Assembly: GCA_009594995.1 (NCBI GenBank)
Contig: VOPR01000006.1
Location: forward strand, 1-64,000
Direction of reading: 5' to 3'
Length of the DNA stretch: 64,000 bases
Origin: Nitrospira sp.
GTDB taxonomy: Bacteria > Nitrospirota > Nitrospiria > Nitrospirales > Nitrospiraceae
Position numbers and translations under genes: made by a program. The notes under the pieces are model-generated. The model had not been told where the DNA came from and did not search any database. It saw only the letters and a program-made list of their open reading frames with translations. Shown piece by piece: positions 9,236-18,472 of this stretch (its first letter is position 1; each line of letters starts with the position of its first letter).

Positions 9236-10126
9236 ATGAAAATGGAATCCAACGGTTTCAGCCGGTGTGAAGCGGCGAGGCCGTCGAACCTTCTGTGGGT
9301 GCTCTGCGGCGTGATTACCATGTTGGTGACGACCGGCTGTCAAACCAATCCCTACACGGGGCGATGGCAGCTCATGATGATGCCGATGGCGCAGGAAACG
9401 CAGATGGGCGCGCAGGCCTATGCCGATGTGAAAAATGATCCCAAGATGAAGCCGTCGACCGACCCGCGTGAGATTGAACCGGTCAAGCGAGTCGCCGCGC
9501 GAGTGATCGAGGCGGCCAAGCGGTCGAAGTACAGCGAGATGGCCAATGAGTTTGAGTGGGAAGTGACGGTCATCAAGGACGACAAGACCATGAACGCGTT
9601 CGCCCTGCCGGGCGGCAAGATCGCGGTCTACACCGGGATTTTTCCGGTGGCCAAGACTGAAGCAGGACTTGCAGCGGTGATGGGCCACGAGGTTGTGCAC
9701 GCGTTAGCTCGTCACGGCGGAGAGCGGATGAGTCAGAACACGCTTGCGCAAACCACGCTGCAGGCAATTGGAATTGCGCTCGGGGTGAGCGGCGCCAATC
9801 CGGTGCTCTCTCAAGCGGGAATGGCGGCATTGGGTGTCGGCGCGCAAGTCGGAGTGTTACTTCCATTCAGCCGGAAACACGAATCAGAAGCAGACTACGT
9901 CGGCGTATTGCTGGCGGCCGATGCCGGTTATGACCCGCGTGAGGCGATCCAACTATGGCAGCGAATGGGTGAACTGTCCGGCGGGAAAGCTCCGTCGGAG
10001 TTTATGTCCACGCACCCGAGCCACGAAACCAGAATTCAGCAACTTGAGGAGTGGATGGCTGAAGCCATGCCGATTTACCAATCCAAGCCACCGGCGCCGA
10101 ACCATGAACTGCCGGCGTTGCATTAG
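9236..10126 (+). CDS. M48 family zinc metalloprotease, lipoprotein
   Basis: A 296-residue periplasmic or outer-membrane protease of the LoiP/BepA type. The N-terminus has a hydrophobic segment and a lipobox ending in TTGC followed by QTNPYTGR. The zinc site HEVVH lies in VMGHEVVHALARH, and the third ligand is in KHESEADYVG. The ATG at 9236 has GGAGG 6 nt upstream, and this start gives a normal lipoprotein signal; the frame is open further upstream. Such proteases clear misfolded outer-membrane proteins. The gene stands alone between rnhC and rnpB. Confidence 0.93.
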   Translation: MKMESNGFSRCEAARPSNLLWVLCGVITMLVTTGCQTNPYTGRWQLMMMPMAQETQMGAQAYADVKNDPKMKPSTDPREIEPVKRVAARVIEAAKRSKYSEMANEFEWEVTVIKDDKTMNAFALPGGKIAVYTGIFPVAKTEAGLAAVMGHEVVHALARHGGERMSQNTLAQTTLQAIGIALGVSGANPVLSQAGMAALGVGAQVGVLLPFSRKHESEADYVGVLLAADAGYDPREAIQLWQRMGELSGGKAPSEFMSTHPSHETRIQQLEEWMAEAMPIYQSKPPAPNHELPALH

Positions 10127-10144
10127 TCTCCACCGGGTCGATGC

Positions 10145-10173
10145 TTGAATCCCCTTGAACCGGCTCGTATACT
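10145..10173 (+). promoter_or_regulatory. Promoter of rnpB
   Basis: TTGAAT (10145-10150), a 17-nt spacer and TATACT (10168-10173) form a good sigma-70 promoter. The predicted start lies about 7 nt downstream, exactly where the RNase P RNA P1 helix begins at 10180. Confidence 0.8.
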
Positions 10174-10179
10174 TTGCCT

Positions 10180-10614
10180 GCGCGCTGGGGGGACACGGGT
10201 GCTCGCTCGTCGAGCGTGCTCGACGGGAGGAAAGTCCGGACTCCAAGGGCAAGGACGCTGGATAACGTCCAGGCGGAGCGATCCGACACCAGCACCACAG
10301 AGAACAAACCGCCGATGGCCGGTGTAATGGACTTCGGTCGATTGCGCCGGATCAGGTAAGGGTGAAACGGCGGGGTAAGAGCCCACCGCGGTGATGGCGA
10401 CATCAACGGCACGGTAAGCGTCGTCCGGAGCAAGACCAAATAGGGGGACGCCTGCTGGCTCGCAAGAGCCAGGCAGAAAGGCCGGCCCGGCCGAGGTTCC
10501 CGGGTAGGTTGCTTGAGGCTCGAGGTAACTCGAGTCCCAGAGAAATGATCACCCCCGTGTGAGCGCAAGCTTCATGCGGGACAGAATCCGGCTTATAGGG
10601 TTTCTCCAACGCGC
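10180..10614 (+). ncRNA. rnpB: RNase P RNA, bacterial type A
   Basis: This is the catalytic RNA that removes 5' leaders from tRNA precursors. The conserved core is clear: GAGGAAAGTCCGGACTCC near 10230 and ACAGAATCCGGCTTAT near 10581, whose parts form the P4 pseudoknot. The ends are set by helix P1: GCGCGCTGGGGGGA (10180-10193) pairs with the stretch 10601-10614 with only one mismatch. A T-run follows at 10616-10620. The promoter sits at the right distance. The last 66 bases are overlapped on the other strand by the glutaredoxin-like gene. Confidence 0.97.
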
Positions 10615-10854
10615 TCTTTTTATCGCTTCACGCAGTTCTCCCCCCGTCATCTTGCCGGCGAAGGTTTCCCGGTCGTTCAGGAGCACCACCGGCACACGAT
10701 CACCATACCGTGCTGTGAGCCCGGGGTCGCTGTCAACGTCGACGACTGAGAGGTGAAAGGGGAGGTCCTGTTGTACCTGGCCGGCCACGCGGGTCACCAC
10801 TCGACAGAGGTGGCATTCGCGGCGGGACATGATGGTGACACGAAGAGCGTCCAT
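10549..10854 (-). CDS. Glutaredoxin-like (DUF836) protein overlapping rnpB
   Basis: A small thioredoxin-fold protein of about 101 residues. It shows the redox pair CHLC near the N-terminus, then VVDVDSDPGL, and the cis-proline strand RVPVVLLN, as in glutaredoxin-like DUF836 proteins. The start at 10854 (MDALRVTIMS) fits the family; an upstream ATG at 10902 would add 16 residues. The C-terminal 20 or so residues are encoded antisense to the 3' end of rnpB, past the normal family end, so this tail may be dispensable. It has no clear partner gene. Confidence 0.8.
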   Translation of the reverse strand: MDALRVTIMSRRECHLCRVVTRVAGQVQQDLPFHLSVVDVDSDPGLTARYGDRVPVVLLNDRETFAGKMTGGELREAIKRARWRNPISRILSRMKLALTRG

Positions 10855-10948
10855 AGAGTGCACGATCAACAGCCAGGTGGACGTTTCTATACCACGGGCC
10901 ATGGGGCCATGCCAGTCTCTTCAGTGGAAAGATCACGCCGCAACTCTC

Positions 10949-10978
10949 TTGACCTCACTTGAGAGCTGGTGATACGAT
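10949..10978 (+). promoter_or_regulatory. Candidate promoter for ilvB
   Basis: TTGACC (10949-10954) and TACGAT (10973-10978) are 18 nt apart. They would give a leader of about 120 nt before ilvB. No T-box sequence was found in this leader. Confidence 0.45.
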
Positions 10979-11074
10979 CCGCCATCTTACCCATTGATTT
11001 TCCAGAAAGATTGTAGCAGTCTGTGTCGCGAGTGTAACGCGGGGCGATGGGTGTTCTCAGTCACGGCATCACGT

Positions 11075-11101
11075 CCTTCGCCACGATGTGCGAAGGGGAG
11101 G
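11075..11101 (+). promoter_or_regulatory. Hairpin touching the ilvB ribosome-binding site
   Basis: CCTTCGC (11075-11081) pairs perfectly with GCGAAGG (11090-11096) around an 8-nt loop. The 3' arm runs directly into the purine-rich ribosome-binding site AAGGGGAGG (11093-11101), so folding could limit ribosome access. No regulation is proven. Confidence 0.5.
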
Positions 11102-11106
11102 TTGAT

Positions 11107-12885
11107 ATGAAGCTGACAGGCTCTGAAATCCTGATCGAGTGCTTAAAGGCCGAAGGCGTCAAAACGATTTTCGCCTTGCCGGGTGGTGTCGTGTTGAAGA
11201 TTTTCGACATGCTGCACCAGCAAAAAGATATTGAAGTGGTGTTGACCCGGCACGAACAGGGTGCGGGGCACATGGCCGAAGGGTATGCCAAGGCCACCGG
11301 CAAGGCCGGTGTGTGTTTGGTGACGTCCGGTCCCGGTATGACCAATGTGATCACTGCGCTCGCCGATGCCTATATGGATTCGGTACCGCTCGTCTGTATC
11401 AGCGGTCAGGTCTCCACGAGTTTGATCGGCAATGATGCCTTTCAGGAAGCCGATAACATCGGTCTCAGCCGTCCATGCACGAAATATAATTTTCTCGTAA
11501 AGGACGTGAACGACCTCGCGACGACGATTAAGGAAGCGTTCTACATCGCCACGACGGGGCGTCCCGGACCGGTGCTGGTGGATATTCCCAAAGATGTGTC
11601 CATGGCCAAGGCTGATTTTACCTATCCCAGCTCGGTGGCGATTCGCGGATACAACCCGACCTATGAAGGCAACAAGTGGCAGATCAAACAGGCCGCTGAA
11701 GCCATCATGAAGGCGAAGAAGCCGATTCTGTATGTCGGTGGCGGCGTCGTGTTCTCGCAGGCTGCCAAAGAATTGCTGGAATTGGCGGAGATGACCCAGA
11801 TTCCCGTGGATATGACGTTGATGGGACTCGGGGCATTCCCCGGTGAACATCCGCAGTCGCTGGGTATGTTGGGCATGCATGGTACCTATAGCGCCAATAT
11901 GGCGGTTCACTACTCCGATCTGGTGATTGCAGTGGGGGCGCGCTTCGATGATCGCGTCACCGGAAAAGTCTCGGAGTTCTGTCCCTTTGCCAAGGTGATC
12001 CATATCGATATCGACCCGACCTCGATCCGCAAGAACGTCCATGTCGATATTCCGATCGTGGGTGATTGTAAGGCGGTTTTGCGGGAGTTGAATCAAATTC
12101 TCCGGGCTACGGTCAACGGCAATCAAAAAGACCTGCGCAAGCCCTGGTGGGATCAAATCCGCGAATGGCAGCAAGCGCATCCGCTGGCCTATCAACAGGA
12201 GCCGGACGGGGCCATCAAGCCGCAACACGTCGTCAAGCGATTGTATGAACTGACGAAGGATCGTGATCCGATTGTGGCGACGGATGTGGGACAACATCAG
12301 ATGTGGACGGCGCAGTATTTTAAACTCGCTCGCCCGAATCGCTGGTTGACCTCTGGCGGGTTGGGCACGATGGGGTTCGGATTTCCTGCCGCCATGGGCG
12401 CTCAGGCTGCGTTCCGGGACCGATTGGTGCTCTGCGTGGCCGGAGACGGCAGTATTCAGATGAATATGCAGGAAATGGCCACCGCCGTGGTGTCGAAGCT
12501 GCCGGTGAAGATCATCATTCTGAACAACCGTTTCCACGGCATGGTTCGTCAGTGGCAGGATCTGTTTTATGAAGGGCGCTATGCCTCCAGCTATCTGGAC
12601 ACGACCCCGGACTTTGTGAAGTTGGCCGAAGCCTATGGCGCGGTCGGGTTGCGTGCCGGCAAGGTGGGGGATCTCGATGCGGTCCTGAAGGAAGCCATTT
12701 CGACCGACAAGCCGGTGGTGGTCGATGTGCCGACTTACCCGTACGAGAATTGTTATCCGATGATTCCTGCGGGCGGCTGCAATCACGAGATGATTCTGGA
12801 AGATTCGCCGGAATTGAAGCGAAGAATGGCCGGCATTCCCAGTACGGGATCGGACGAAAATAAAGATACGATTTTAACCGCGTAA
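11107..12885 (+). CDS. ilvB: Acetolactate synthase large subunit
   Basis: This ThDP-dependent enzyme condenses pyruvate with pyruvate or 2-oxobutyrate, the first common step to valine, leucine and isoleucine. The protein has 592 residues with the three-domain layout of the family. The catalytic Glu is E50 in TRHEQGAGHMAEGYA. SGPGMTNVITALADA follows, and the ThDP motif begins at AGDGSIQMNMQE. The ATG at 11107 has a strong GGGGAGG site and the canonical N-terminus MKLTGSEIL. The regulatory subunit follows 40 nt downstream, then ilvC. Confidence 0.97.
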   Translation: MKLTGSEILIECLKAEGVKTIFALPGGVVLKIFDMLHQQKDIEVVLTRHEQGAGHMAEGYAKATGKAGVCLVTSGPGMTNVITALADAYMDSVPLVCISGQVSTSLIGNDAFQEADNIGLSRPCTKYNFLVKDVNDLATTIKEAFYIATTGRPGPVLVDIPKDVSMAKADFTYPSSVAIRGYNPTYEGNKWQIKQAAEAIMKAKKPILYVGGGVVFSQAAKELLELAEMTQIPVDMTLMGLGAFPGEHPQSLGMLGMHGTYSANMAVHYSDLVIAVGARFDDRVTGKVSEFCPFAKVIHIDIDPTSIRKNVHVDIPIVGDCKAVLRELNQILRATVNGNQKDLRKPWWDQIREWQQAHPLAYQQEPDGAIKPQHVVKRLYELTKDRDPIVATDVGQHQMWTAQYFKLARPNRWLTSGGLGTMGFGFPAAMGAQAAFRDRLVLCVAGDGSIQMNMQEMATAVVSKLPVKIIILNNRFHGMVRQWQDLFYEGRYASSYLDTTPDFVKLAEAYGAVGLRAGKVGDLDAVLKEAISTDKPVVVDVPTYPYENCYPMIPAGGCNHEMILEDSPELKRRMAGIPSTGSDENKDTILTA

Positions 12886-12925
12886 GACACGCTGTCACCC
12901 GACGGCTATCAGCATAGAGCTTGTG

Positions 12926-13444
12926 ATGGAACATATCATTTCAGTCACCGTAGAAAATAAGTTTGGCGTGTTATCTCGCGTGGCCGGGTTGTTCAGCGGC
13001 CGCGGCTTCAATATCGAAAGTCTGTCGGTGGCCCCGACCCTCGATCCGTCGATGTCTCAGATGACCATTGTCACGTCAGGAGACGAGCGGATCGTGGAGC
13101 AAATCGTCAAGCAGCTCAACAAGCTGATCGACGTCATCAAGGTCGTGGATCTCAATGAAAGCGAATTCGTCTCGCGGGAAACGGCGTTGATCAAGGTTCA
13201 TACGAAGGCCGAAGACCGCGCGGAGGCGTTGCGTATTGCGGATATCTTCCGCGCCAACGTGATCGATTCCACGCCGTCGACGTACACGATCGAGGTGACC
13301 GGCGATCCCAAAAAACTTGAGGCCATCATCAACTTGCTCCAGCCGCTCGGCATCAAGGAGCTGATTCGGACGGGGCGAGTGGCGATCGCGCGCGAGGCGA
13401 TCAGGCCGGCCGCCAGCCAACCGAAGAAGCTCGCTCGAGAATAG
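12926..13444 (+). CDS. ilvH: Acetolactate synthase small (regulatory) subunit
   Basis: The 172-residue protein has an N-terminal ACT domain (HIISVTVENKFGVLSRVAG, then FNIESLSVAPT) and the C-terminal regulatory domain with TYTIEVTG and a final LIRTGRVAIAR. It binds the large subunit, raises activity and gives valine feedback inhibition in known homologues. A GTG 3 bases upstream is an equally possible start. The gene is flanked by ilvB and ilvC, so an ilvBHC transcription unit is clear. Confidence 0.96.
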   Translation: MEHIISVTVENKFGVLSRVAGLFSGRGFNIESLSVAPTLDPSMSQMTIVTSGDERIVEQIVKQLNKLIDVIKVVDLNESEFVSRETALIKVHTKAEDRAEALRIADIFRANVIDSTPSTYTIEVTGDPKKLEAIINLLQPLGIKELIRTGRVAIAREAIRPAASQPKKLARE

Positions 13445-13508
13445 CGCGCGCATCCTCTCTGTGCAGCTGTCTTTTCCACCCATGTGCCTTTTGAACATTC
13501 AGGAGTGA

Positions 13509-14525
<1,017 letters not shown>

Positions 14526-14575
14526 CTCCGCAAGCCGAGTTCTTCGTGGTAGCATGAGTGAGGGCCGGGAGGGGT

Positions 14576-15226
14576 ATGGCTGATCGAGCCGTTGGGATAC
14601 CGATTGTCAAAGAAGGCTTGCCGTTTGTCGGTGGTCTCGCAGGGGCGACGCTGCTGTTCGGGTTGGCGGGCTGGACTATTCCAACGGTCGTGGCGGGAGG
14701 CTTTCTGCTGTTTACCGCCTGGTTCTTCCGCAATCCCAGCCGGACTATTCCCCAGCAGCCAAATGCGGTGGTGTCGTCCGGGGATGGGAAAGTCATTGCG
14801 ATCGAGGAAGAATTCGAGCCGCGGTATCTGAAAGAAAAAAGCATTCGGGTGACGGTCTTCCTGAATGTCTTTGATGTGCATGTCAATCGAATGCCTTGTG
14901 CCGGAACGGTCGAGGGCGTGAGTTATCAGCCCGGTCAGTTTCTCGTGGCGAGTAAGCCGGAAGCGACGCTTCATAACGAGCAAAATGCCGTGATGCTGAA
15001 GACCGAGTCCGGGGCGAAAGTGCTCTGTGTGCAGGTAGCTGGTTTGATTGCCCGCCGGATCGTCTGTTGGGTCGGGCAGGGTGACCGCGTGCAACGTGGT
15101 GAACGGTTCGGGCTGATACGATTCGGCTCGCGGATGGATACCTTCCTTCCTCTTGGGTCGAAGATTTGTGTCGCGTTGGGCGACCGCGTCAAAGGGGGCG
15201 AAACCATCGTGGGGGAACTCCGATGA
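14576..15226 (+). CDS. psd: Phosphatidylserine decarboxylase
   Basis: The enzyme makes phosphatidylethanolamine from phosphatidylserine. The short form here (216 residues) has two N-terminal hydrophobic segments, the WFFRNPSRTIP motif, NVFDVHVNRMP, and RFGSRMD near the C-terminus. The GS there is the self-cleavage site that creates the pyruvoyl cofactor. The ATG at 14576 sits 3 nt after GGGAGG; a GTG at 14558 is in frame. The stop overlaps the next start (ATGA), so psd and pssA are coupled. Confidence 0.95.
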   Translation: MADRAVGIPIVKEGLPFVGGLAGATLLFGLAGWTIPTVVAGGFLLFTAWFFRNPSRTIPQQPNAVVSSGDGKVIAIEEEFEPRYLKEKSIRVTVFLNVFDVHVNRMPCAGTVEGVSYQPGQFLVASKPEATLHNEQNAVMLKTESGAKVLCVQVAGLIARRIVCWVGQGDRVQRGERFGLIRFGSRMDTFLPLGSKICVALGDRVKGGETIVGELR

Positions 15227-16023
15227 AATCACCAACCATGCGACCTCCGTTTGCAAAGGGGAATCGAAAGCGACAGGCCATGTATCTGATCCCCAACCTG
15301 TGTACGACGGGTAATTTATTCTGCGGTGTGTTTGCGATTCTGTCCGTGTTCAACGGCCAACATCTGGCTGCCGCCATCGCCATTCTGGTCGGCATGATTT
15401 TCGATATGTTGGACGGGAAGCTGGCGCGATTGACGAACAGTACCGGTCAGTTCGGGATCGAGTACGATTCCCTGTCTGATGTCGTGTCCTTCGGCGTGGC
15501 GCCCGGCGTGTTGATCTATTCCTACGCGCTGAGTGGGCAGGGTATGTTCGGGGTCGCGGTGATGTTTGCCTATGTTGCCATGGGGGCCGTGCGGCTGGCT
15601 CGATTCAATGCCACCGTGAGCACCTCCGACAGCAAGTACTTCACCGGGTTGGCTATCCCGGCGGCGGCGGGCGTCATTGCATCCCTGGTCATTTTCGATT
15701 TGCACATCACCCAGATGGGTTCGGAAGTGAAGCCGCTCCTGATTCTGGTGATTACATTTGCCCTGGCGTTCCTGATGGTCAGTACGATCAAGTACCGCAG
15801 CTTCAAGGATATGAAGTTCCGGAGGGGTGATCATTTCACCTACTTGGTTTGGGGAATTCTAGCCTTGATGTTGATTGTCGCCTGGCCTCAGGCTATGCTA
15901 TTCGTGACATTCACGGGCTATGCAGTGTCGGGCCCGATAGCGCGTCTCTGGACGATGGTCGCCAAGAGCGCAGGCAAGCCTGTCGCAAAAGCCGATGGGC
16001 CGGTCTTAGATACGAGAGAGTAG
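15223..16023 (+). CDS. pssA: CDP-diacylglycerol-serine O-phosphatidyltransferase
   Basis: This inner-membrane enzyme makes phosphatidylserine from CDP-diacylglycerol and serine, the step before Psd. The 266-residue protein has several membrane helices and the CDP-alcohol phosphatidyltransferase signature DGKLARLTNSTGQFGIEYD, with SLSD completing it. The ATG at 15223 overlaps the psd stop. The start is chosen because MKSPTMRPPF leads directly into the first helix (YLIPNLCTTGNLFCG). The leucine T-box begins within 12 bases of its stop. Confidence 0.95.
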   Translation: MKSPTMRPPFAKGNRKRQAMYLIPNLCTTGNLFCGVFAILSVFNGQHLAAAIAILVGMIFDMLDGKLARLTNSTGQFGIEYDSLSDVVSFGVAPGVLIYSYALSGQGMFGVAVMFAYVAMGAVRLARFNATVSTSDSKYFTGLAIPAAAGVIASLVIFDLHITQMGSEVKPLLILVITFALAFLMVSTIKYRSFKDMKFRRGDHFTYLVWGILALMLIVAWPQAMLFVTFTGYAVSGPIARLWTMVAKSAGKPVAKADGPVLDTRE

Positions 16024-16034
16024 TAACGGCATTG

Positions 16035-16289
16035 ACGAGGAGTAGTAGGAAGCGTCGACCGAACTGAGAGAGCTGGTGGACGGTGCGAACCAGCCGGTTG
16101 CCTTCTGAACTCGCCTCTGAGCCGGACTCGTGAAGCCCTGACAAGAAGGGTGGTAGTGAGTCCCGAATGATCCGCGTCACGGATTCAATGAGGGTGTCGG
16201 GTGAAGGATGCTTCATTCGGCGCTGAATCAGGGTGGTACCACGAAGCTCGCAAGGCCTTCGTCCCTGTCCCGGGGCGGAGGCTTTTTTT
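16035..16289 (+). promoter_or_regulatory. Leucine-specific T-box riboswitch upstream of leuA
   Basis: All parts of a class I T-box are visible. Stem I runs from ACGAG (16035-16039) to CTCGT (16127-16131), with the GAGA bulge and the apical GCTGGT/ACCAGC stem. The specifier codon in TGAACTCGCC is CTC (16110-16112), leucine. The T-box sequence AGGGTGGTACCACG is at 16230-16243. Its ACG and AGGG can pair with CGTCCCT to form the antiterminator. The competing terminator is listed separately. Uncharged tRNA-Leu should stabilise the antiterminator and allow leuA transcription. Confidence 0.95.
16255..16289 (+). terminator. T-box regulated intrinsic terminator
   Basis: GCCTTCGTCCC (16255-16265) pairs with GGGGCGGAGGC (16272-16282) around a 6-nt loop, followed by seven T (16283-16289). 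The 5' arm shares CGTCCC with the antiterminator, as expected for a switch. Confidence 0.95.
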
Positions 16290-16293
16290 ATTG

Positions 16294-16421
16294 GCACCGT
16301 GCTGAAACAGGTTTCCAACTTTGGTCTCGGCTTGAAAACATCTCCAACGTACCCCAGCGGGTACGCTTCCGGTGTTTTCGTCGCCTGCGGCCGCGTTGGA
16401 AAACTCGTTTGAGCACGGTGC
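16294..16421 (+). other. 128-nt nested imperfect palindrome between the T-box terminator and leuA
   Basis: Arm 16294-16319 pairs with 16395-16421. There are 10 perfect outer pairs (GCACCGTGCT/AGCACGGTGC), then 14 more with two mismatches and one bulge. Inside, GAAAACATC (16334-16342) pairs with GGTGTTTTC (16371-16379), and GTACCC (16349-16354) pairs with GGGTAC (16359-16364) around a 4-nt loop. There is no T-run. The leuA ribosome-binding site GAGGAGGG (16429-16436) lies just outside. I do not recognise it as a known riboswitch; it may be a second leader element or a dispersed palindromic repeat. Confidence 0.85.
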
Positions 16422-16441
16422 AGGACAGAGGAGGGTACGCC

Positions 16442-17989
16442 ATGAGCAGGATGATCAGAATATTCGACACGACGTTGCGGGACGGCGAGCAGTCGCCGGG
16501 GGCGAGCATGAACGTCGAAGAGAAACTTATGATCGCCAAGCAGCTGGCGCGCCTCGGCGTCGATATCATTGAGGCTGGTTTTGCCTATAGTTCACCGGGG
16601 GATTTCGAAGCGGTGCGTCGGATCGCCCTGGAGGTCGAAGGCCCGGTGGTGTGCAGCCTGGCGCGAGCCAGGCCGGAAGACATCACGCGCGCGTCGGAAG
16701 CGTTAAAGGGGGCGCCCCGGGTTCGGATTCATACGTTTCTCTCCACGTCGGATATCCATTTGAAGCATCAGTTCCGGATGACGAGGGAGGAGGCGAAGAA
16801 GCGGGCGGTGGAGATGGTGCAGCTCGCACGTACCTATGTCGATGACGTCGAGTTTTCTCCCATGGATGCCAGCCGGTCTGATCCAGCCTATCTCTGCGAA
16901 GTGATTGAGGCGGTGATCGCGGCGGGCGCCGGGACAATCAATATTCCCGACACCGTGGGGTATGCCGTTCCGCAGGAGTTCGGCGGTCTGATCAAGCGAA
17001 TCAAGGACACGGTGCCGAACAGCGGCCAGGCGGTGATTTCCGTCCATTGCCATAACGATTTAGGGCTGGCGGTGGCAAATAGTCTGGCCGCGGTGGTGGC
17101 GGGGGCCGGTCAGGTCGAATGCACCATCAACGGTATCGGTGAGCGAGCCGGCAACACTTCGTTGGAAGAAATAGTCATGGGCCTCCGTACGCGGAGAGAT
17201 TGGTACGGAGCCGACACGAAGGTCGTGACGGAAGAGATATCCAAGACCAGTCGCCTGGTGAGCAAGATTACCGGCATGGTTATTCAACCGAACAAGGCCA
17301 TTGTCGGCGCGAATGCGTTCGCCCACACGTCGGGGATCCATCAGGACGGATTGCTGAAGGACAAGACTACCTATGAGATCATGCGACCGGAATCGGTCGG
17401 CTTGGAGCAGGTCAAGCTGGTGATGGGCAAGTTGTCCGGACGCCATGCGTTTCGGCAACGTCTGGAAGACCTGGGCTACAAGCTGACCGAAGACGAGGTC
17501 AATCACGCATTCGAACGCTTCAAGCGGCTGGCGGATCAGAAGAAAGAGATTTACGAGGAGGACCTCGAAGTCATTATCTCAGAAGAAGTGGCAAAGATGT
17601 CCGAACGTGTCGTGCTGAAGTCGTTTCAGGTCGAAAGTGGAACGAATAAGACTCCGAAGGCCACGGTCGAATTGGAGATCGATGGGAAACTGGTGTCTCA
17701 CAGCGGCACGGGAGACGGGCCAGTGGATGCGGTCTACCGGACCATTGCTGCCATGACCCAGACGAAGAGCAAGCTGCTGATGTTCGGGGTCAACGCTATC
17801 ACCGGCGGGACGGACGCGCAGGGCGAAGTATCGGTTCGGCTCGAAGAAGATGGCCGGACCGTTTCCGGTCACGGGGCCGATACGGACATTATCACGGCGG
17901 CCGCCCGGGCTTATCTGAATGCGCTCAACAAATTGGCATACTTCGCTGCGAAACAGGCGGAAGGGATTCAGAAGGTCAGCTTGATTTGA
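16442..17989 (+). CDS. leuA: 2-isopropylmalate synthase
   Basis: The enzyme condenses acetyl-CoA with 2-oxoisovalerate, the committed step of leucine synthesis. The 515-residue protein has the TIM-barrel motif TTLRDGEQSPG, the metal site HCHNDLGLAVANS, GIGERAGNTSLEE and HTSGIHQDG, then the C-terminal LeuA allosteric domain that gives leucine feedback. The ATG at 16442 follows a strong GGAGGG site. The leucine T-box upstream supports leucine rather than citramalate or homocitrate synthesis. leuB follows after a cupin gene. Confidence 0.97.
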   Translation: MSRMIRIFDTTLRDGEQSPGASMNVEEKLMIAKQLARLGVDIIEAGFAYSSPGDFEAVRRIALEVEGPVVCSLARARPEDITRASEALKGAPRVRIHTFLSTSDIHLKHQFRMTREEAKKRAVEMVQLARTYVDDVEFSPMDASRSDPAYLCEVIEAVIAAGAGTINIPDTVGYAVPQEFGGLIKRIKDTVPNSGQAVISVHCHNDLGLAVANSLAAVVAGAGQVECTINGIGERAGNTSLEEIVMGLRTRRDWYGADTKVVTEEISKTSRLVSKITGMVIQPNKAIVGANAFAHTSGIHQDGLLKDKTTYEIMRPESVGLEQVKLVMGKLSGRHAFRQRLEDLGYKLTEDEVNHAFERFKRLADQKKEIYEEDLEVIISEEVAKMSERVVLKSFQVESGTNKTPKATVELEIDGKLVSHSGTGDGPVDAVYRTIAAMTQTKSKLLMFGVNAITGGTDAQGEVSVRLEEDGRTVSGHGADTDIITAAARAYLNALNKLAYFAAKQAEGIQKVSLI

Positions 17990-18013
17990 GGCCAATCTGC
18001 AAGGTAGATTCCT

Positions 18014-18049
18014 CCGTCCTGGTCAGTGCATTCGCGCTGGTCAGGACGG
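18014..18049 (+). other. Inverted repeat after leuA
   Basis: CCGTCCTG (18014-18021) pairs with CAGGACGG (18042-18049). CTGGTCAG also occurs twice inside as a direct repeat. There is no T-run, so terminator function is doubtful. It lies between leuA and the cupin gene. Confidence 0.35.
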
Positions 18050-18091
18050 GGCGACGTCTTTCGTTGCTCCCATTATGACGATCGGTGCACG

Positions 18092-18454
18092 ATGCTCAGT
18101 ACGCATCTTCGACGATGCCCTGAATTTCTAGCCGGGGACCATACCAGGTTGCGGGAATTGCTCCACCCTGGGAAGGCGGCACTCCAATTGGGCTACAGCC
18201 TGGCCCATGGATTGCTCGATCCGGGGAAACAATCCCTGTGGCATCGATTGAAATCTTCCGAGGTGTACTATTTCATCGCCGGTCGCGGTGTGATGAAGGT
18301 GGAAGCGGAATCTGTGGCTGTCGAAGCGGGCTCGGTCATCTATGTGCCGCCGGGCGCCAAGCAGTCGCTGGAAAATACCGGGACGGATCCGATTGAATTT
18401 CTCTGCCTCGTCGATCCCGCCTGGAAGGCGGAGGATGAGGCGGTCGTTGAATAG
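18092..18454 (+). CDS. Single-domain cupin protein
   Basis: A small protein of about 120 residues with one cupin_2 barrel. The first motif is GLLDPGKQSLWHRLKSSEVYY, giving H and E ligands, and the second is YVPPGAKQSLENTG, where the usual metal-binding His is replaced by Q. Metal binding may therefore be incomplete. The start at 18092 is uncertain because no good ribosome-binding site is seen; the frame is open to 18026. It sits between leuA and leuB, 18 bases before leuB, so it is probably co-transcribed. A metabolite-binding or isomerase role is possible, but none is shown. Confidence 0.8.
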   Translation: MLSTHLRRCPEFLAGDHTRLRELLHPGKAALQLGYSLAHGLLDPGKQSLWHRLKSSEVYYFIAGRGVMKVEAESVAVEAGSVIYVPPGAKQSLENTGTDPIEFLCLVDPAWKAEDEAVVE

Positions 18455-18472
18455 CCGAGAGGAGAGAGTCAC

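Noticed and set aside
10979..11106. Second T-box in the ilvB leader
   Set aside because: No AGGGTGG-type sequence or terminator was found.
11143..12786. 547-codon open frame antisense to ilvB
   Set aside because: Shadow of a GC-rich gene; no motif, signal or ribosome-binding site.
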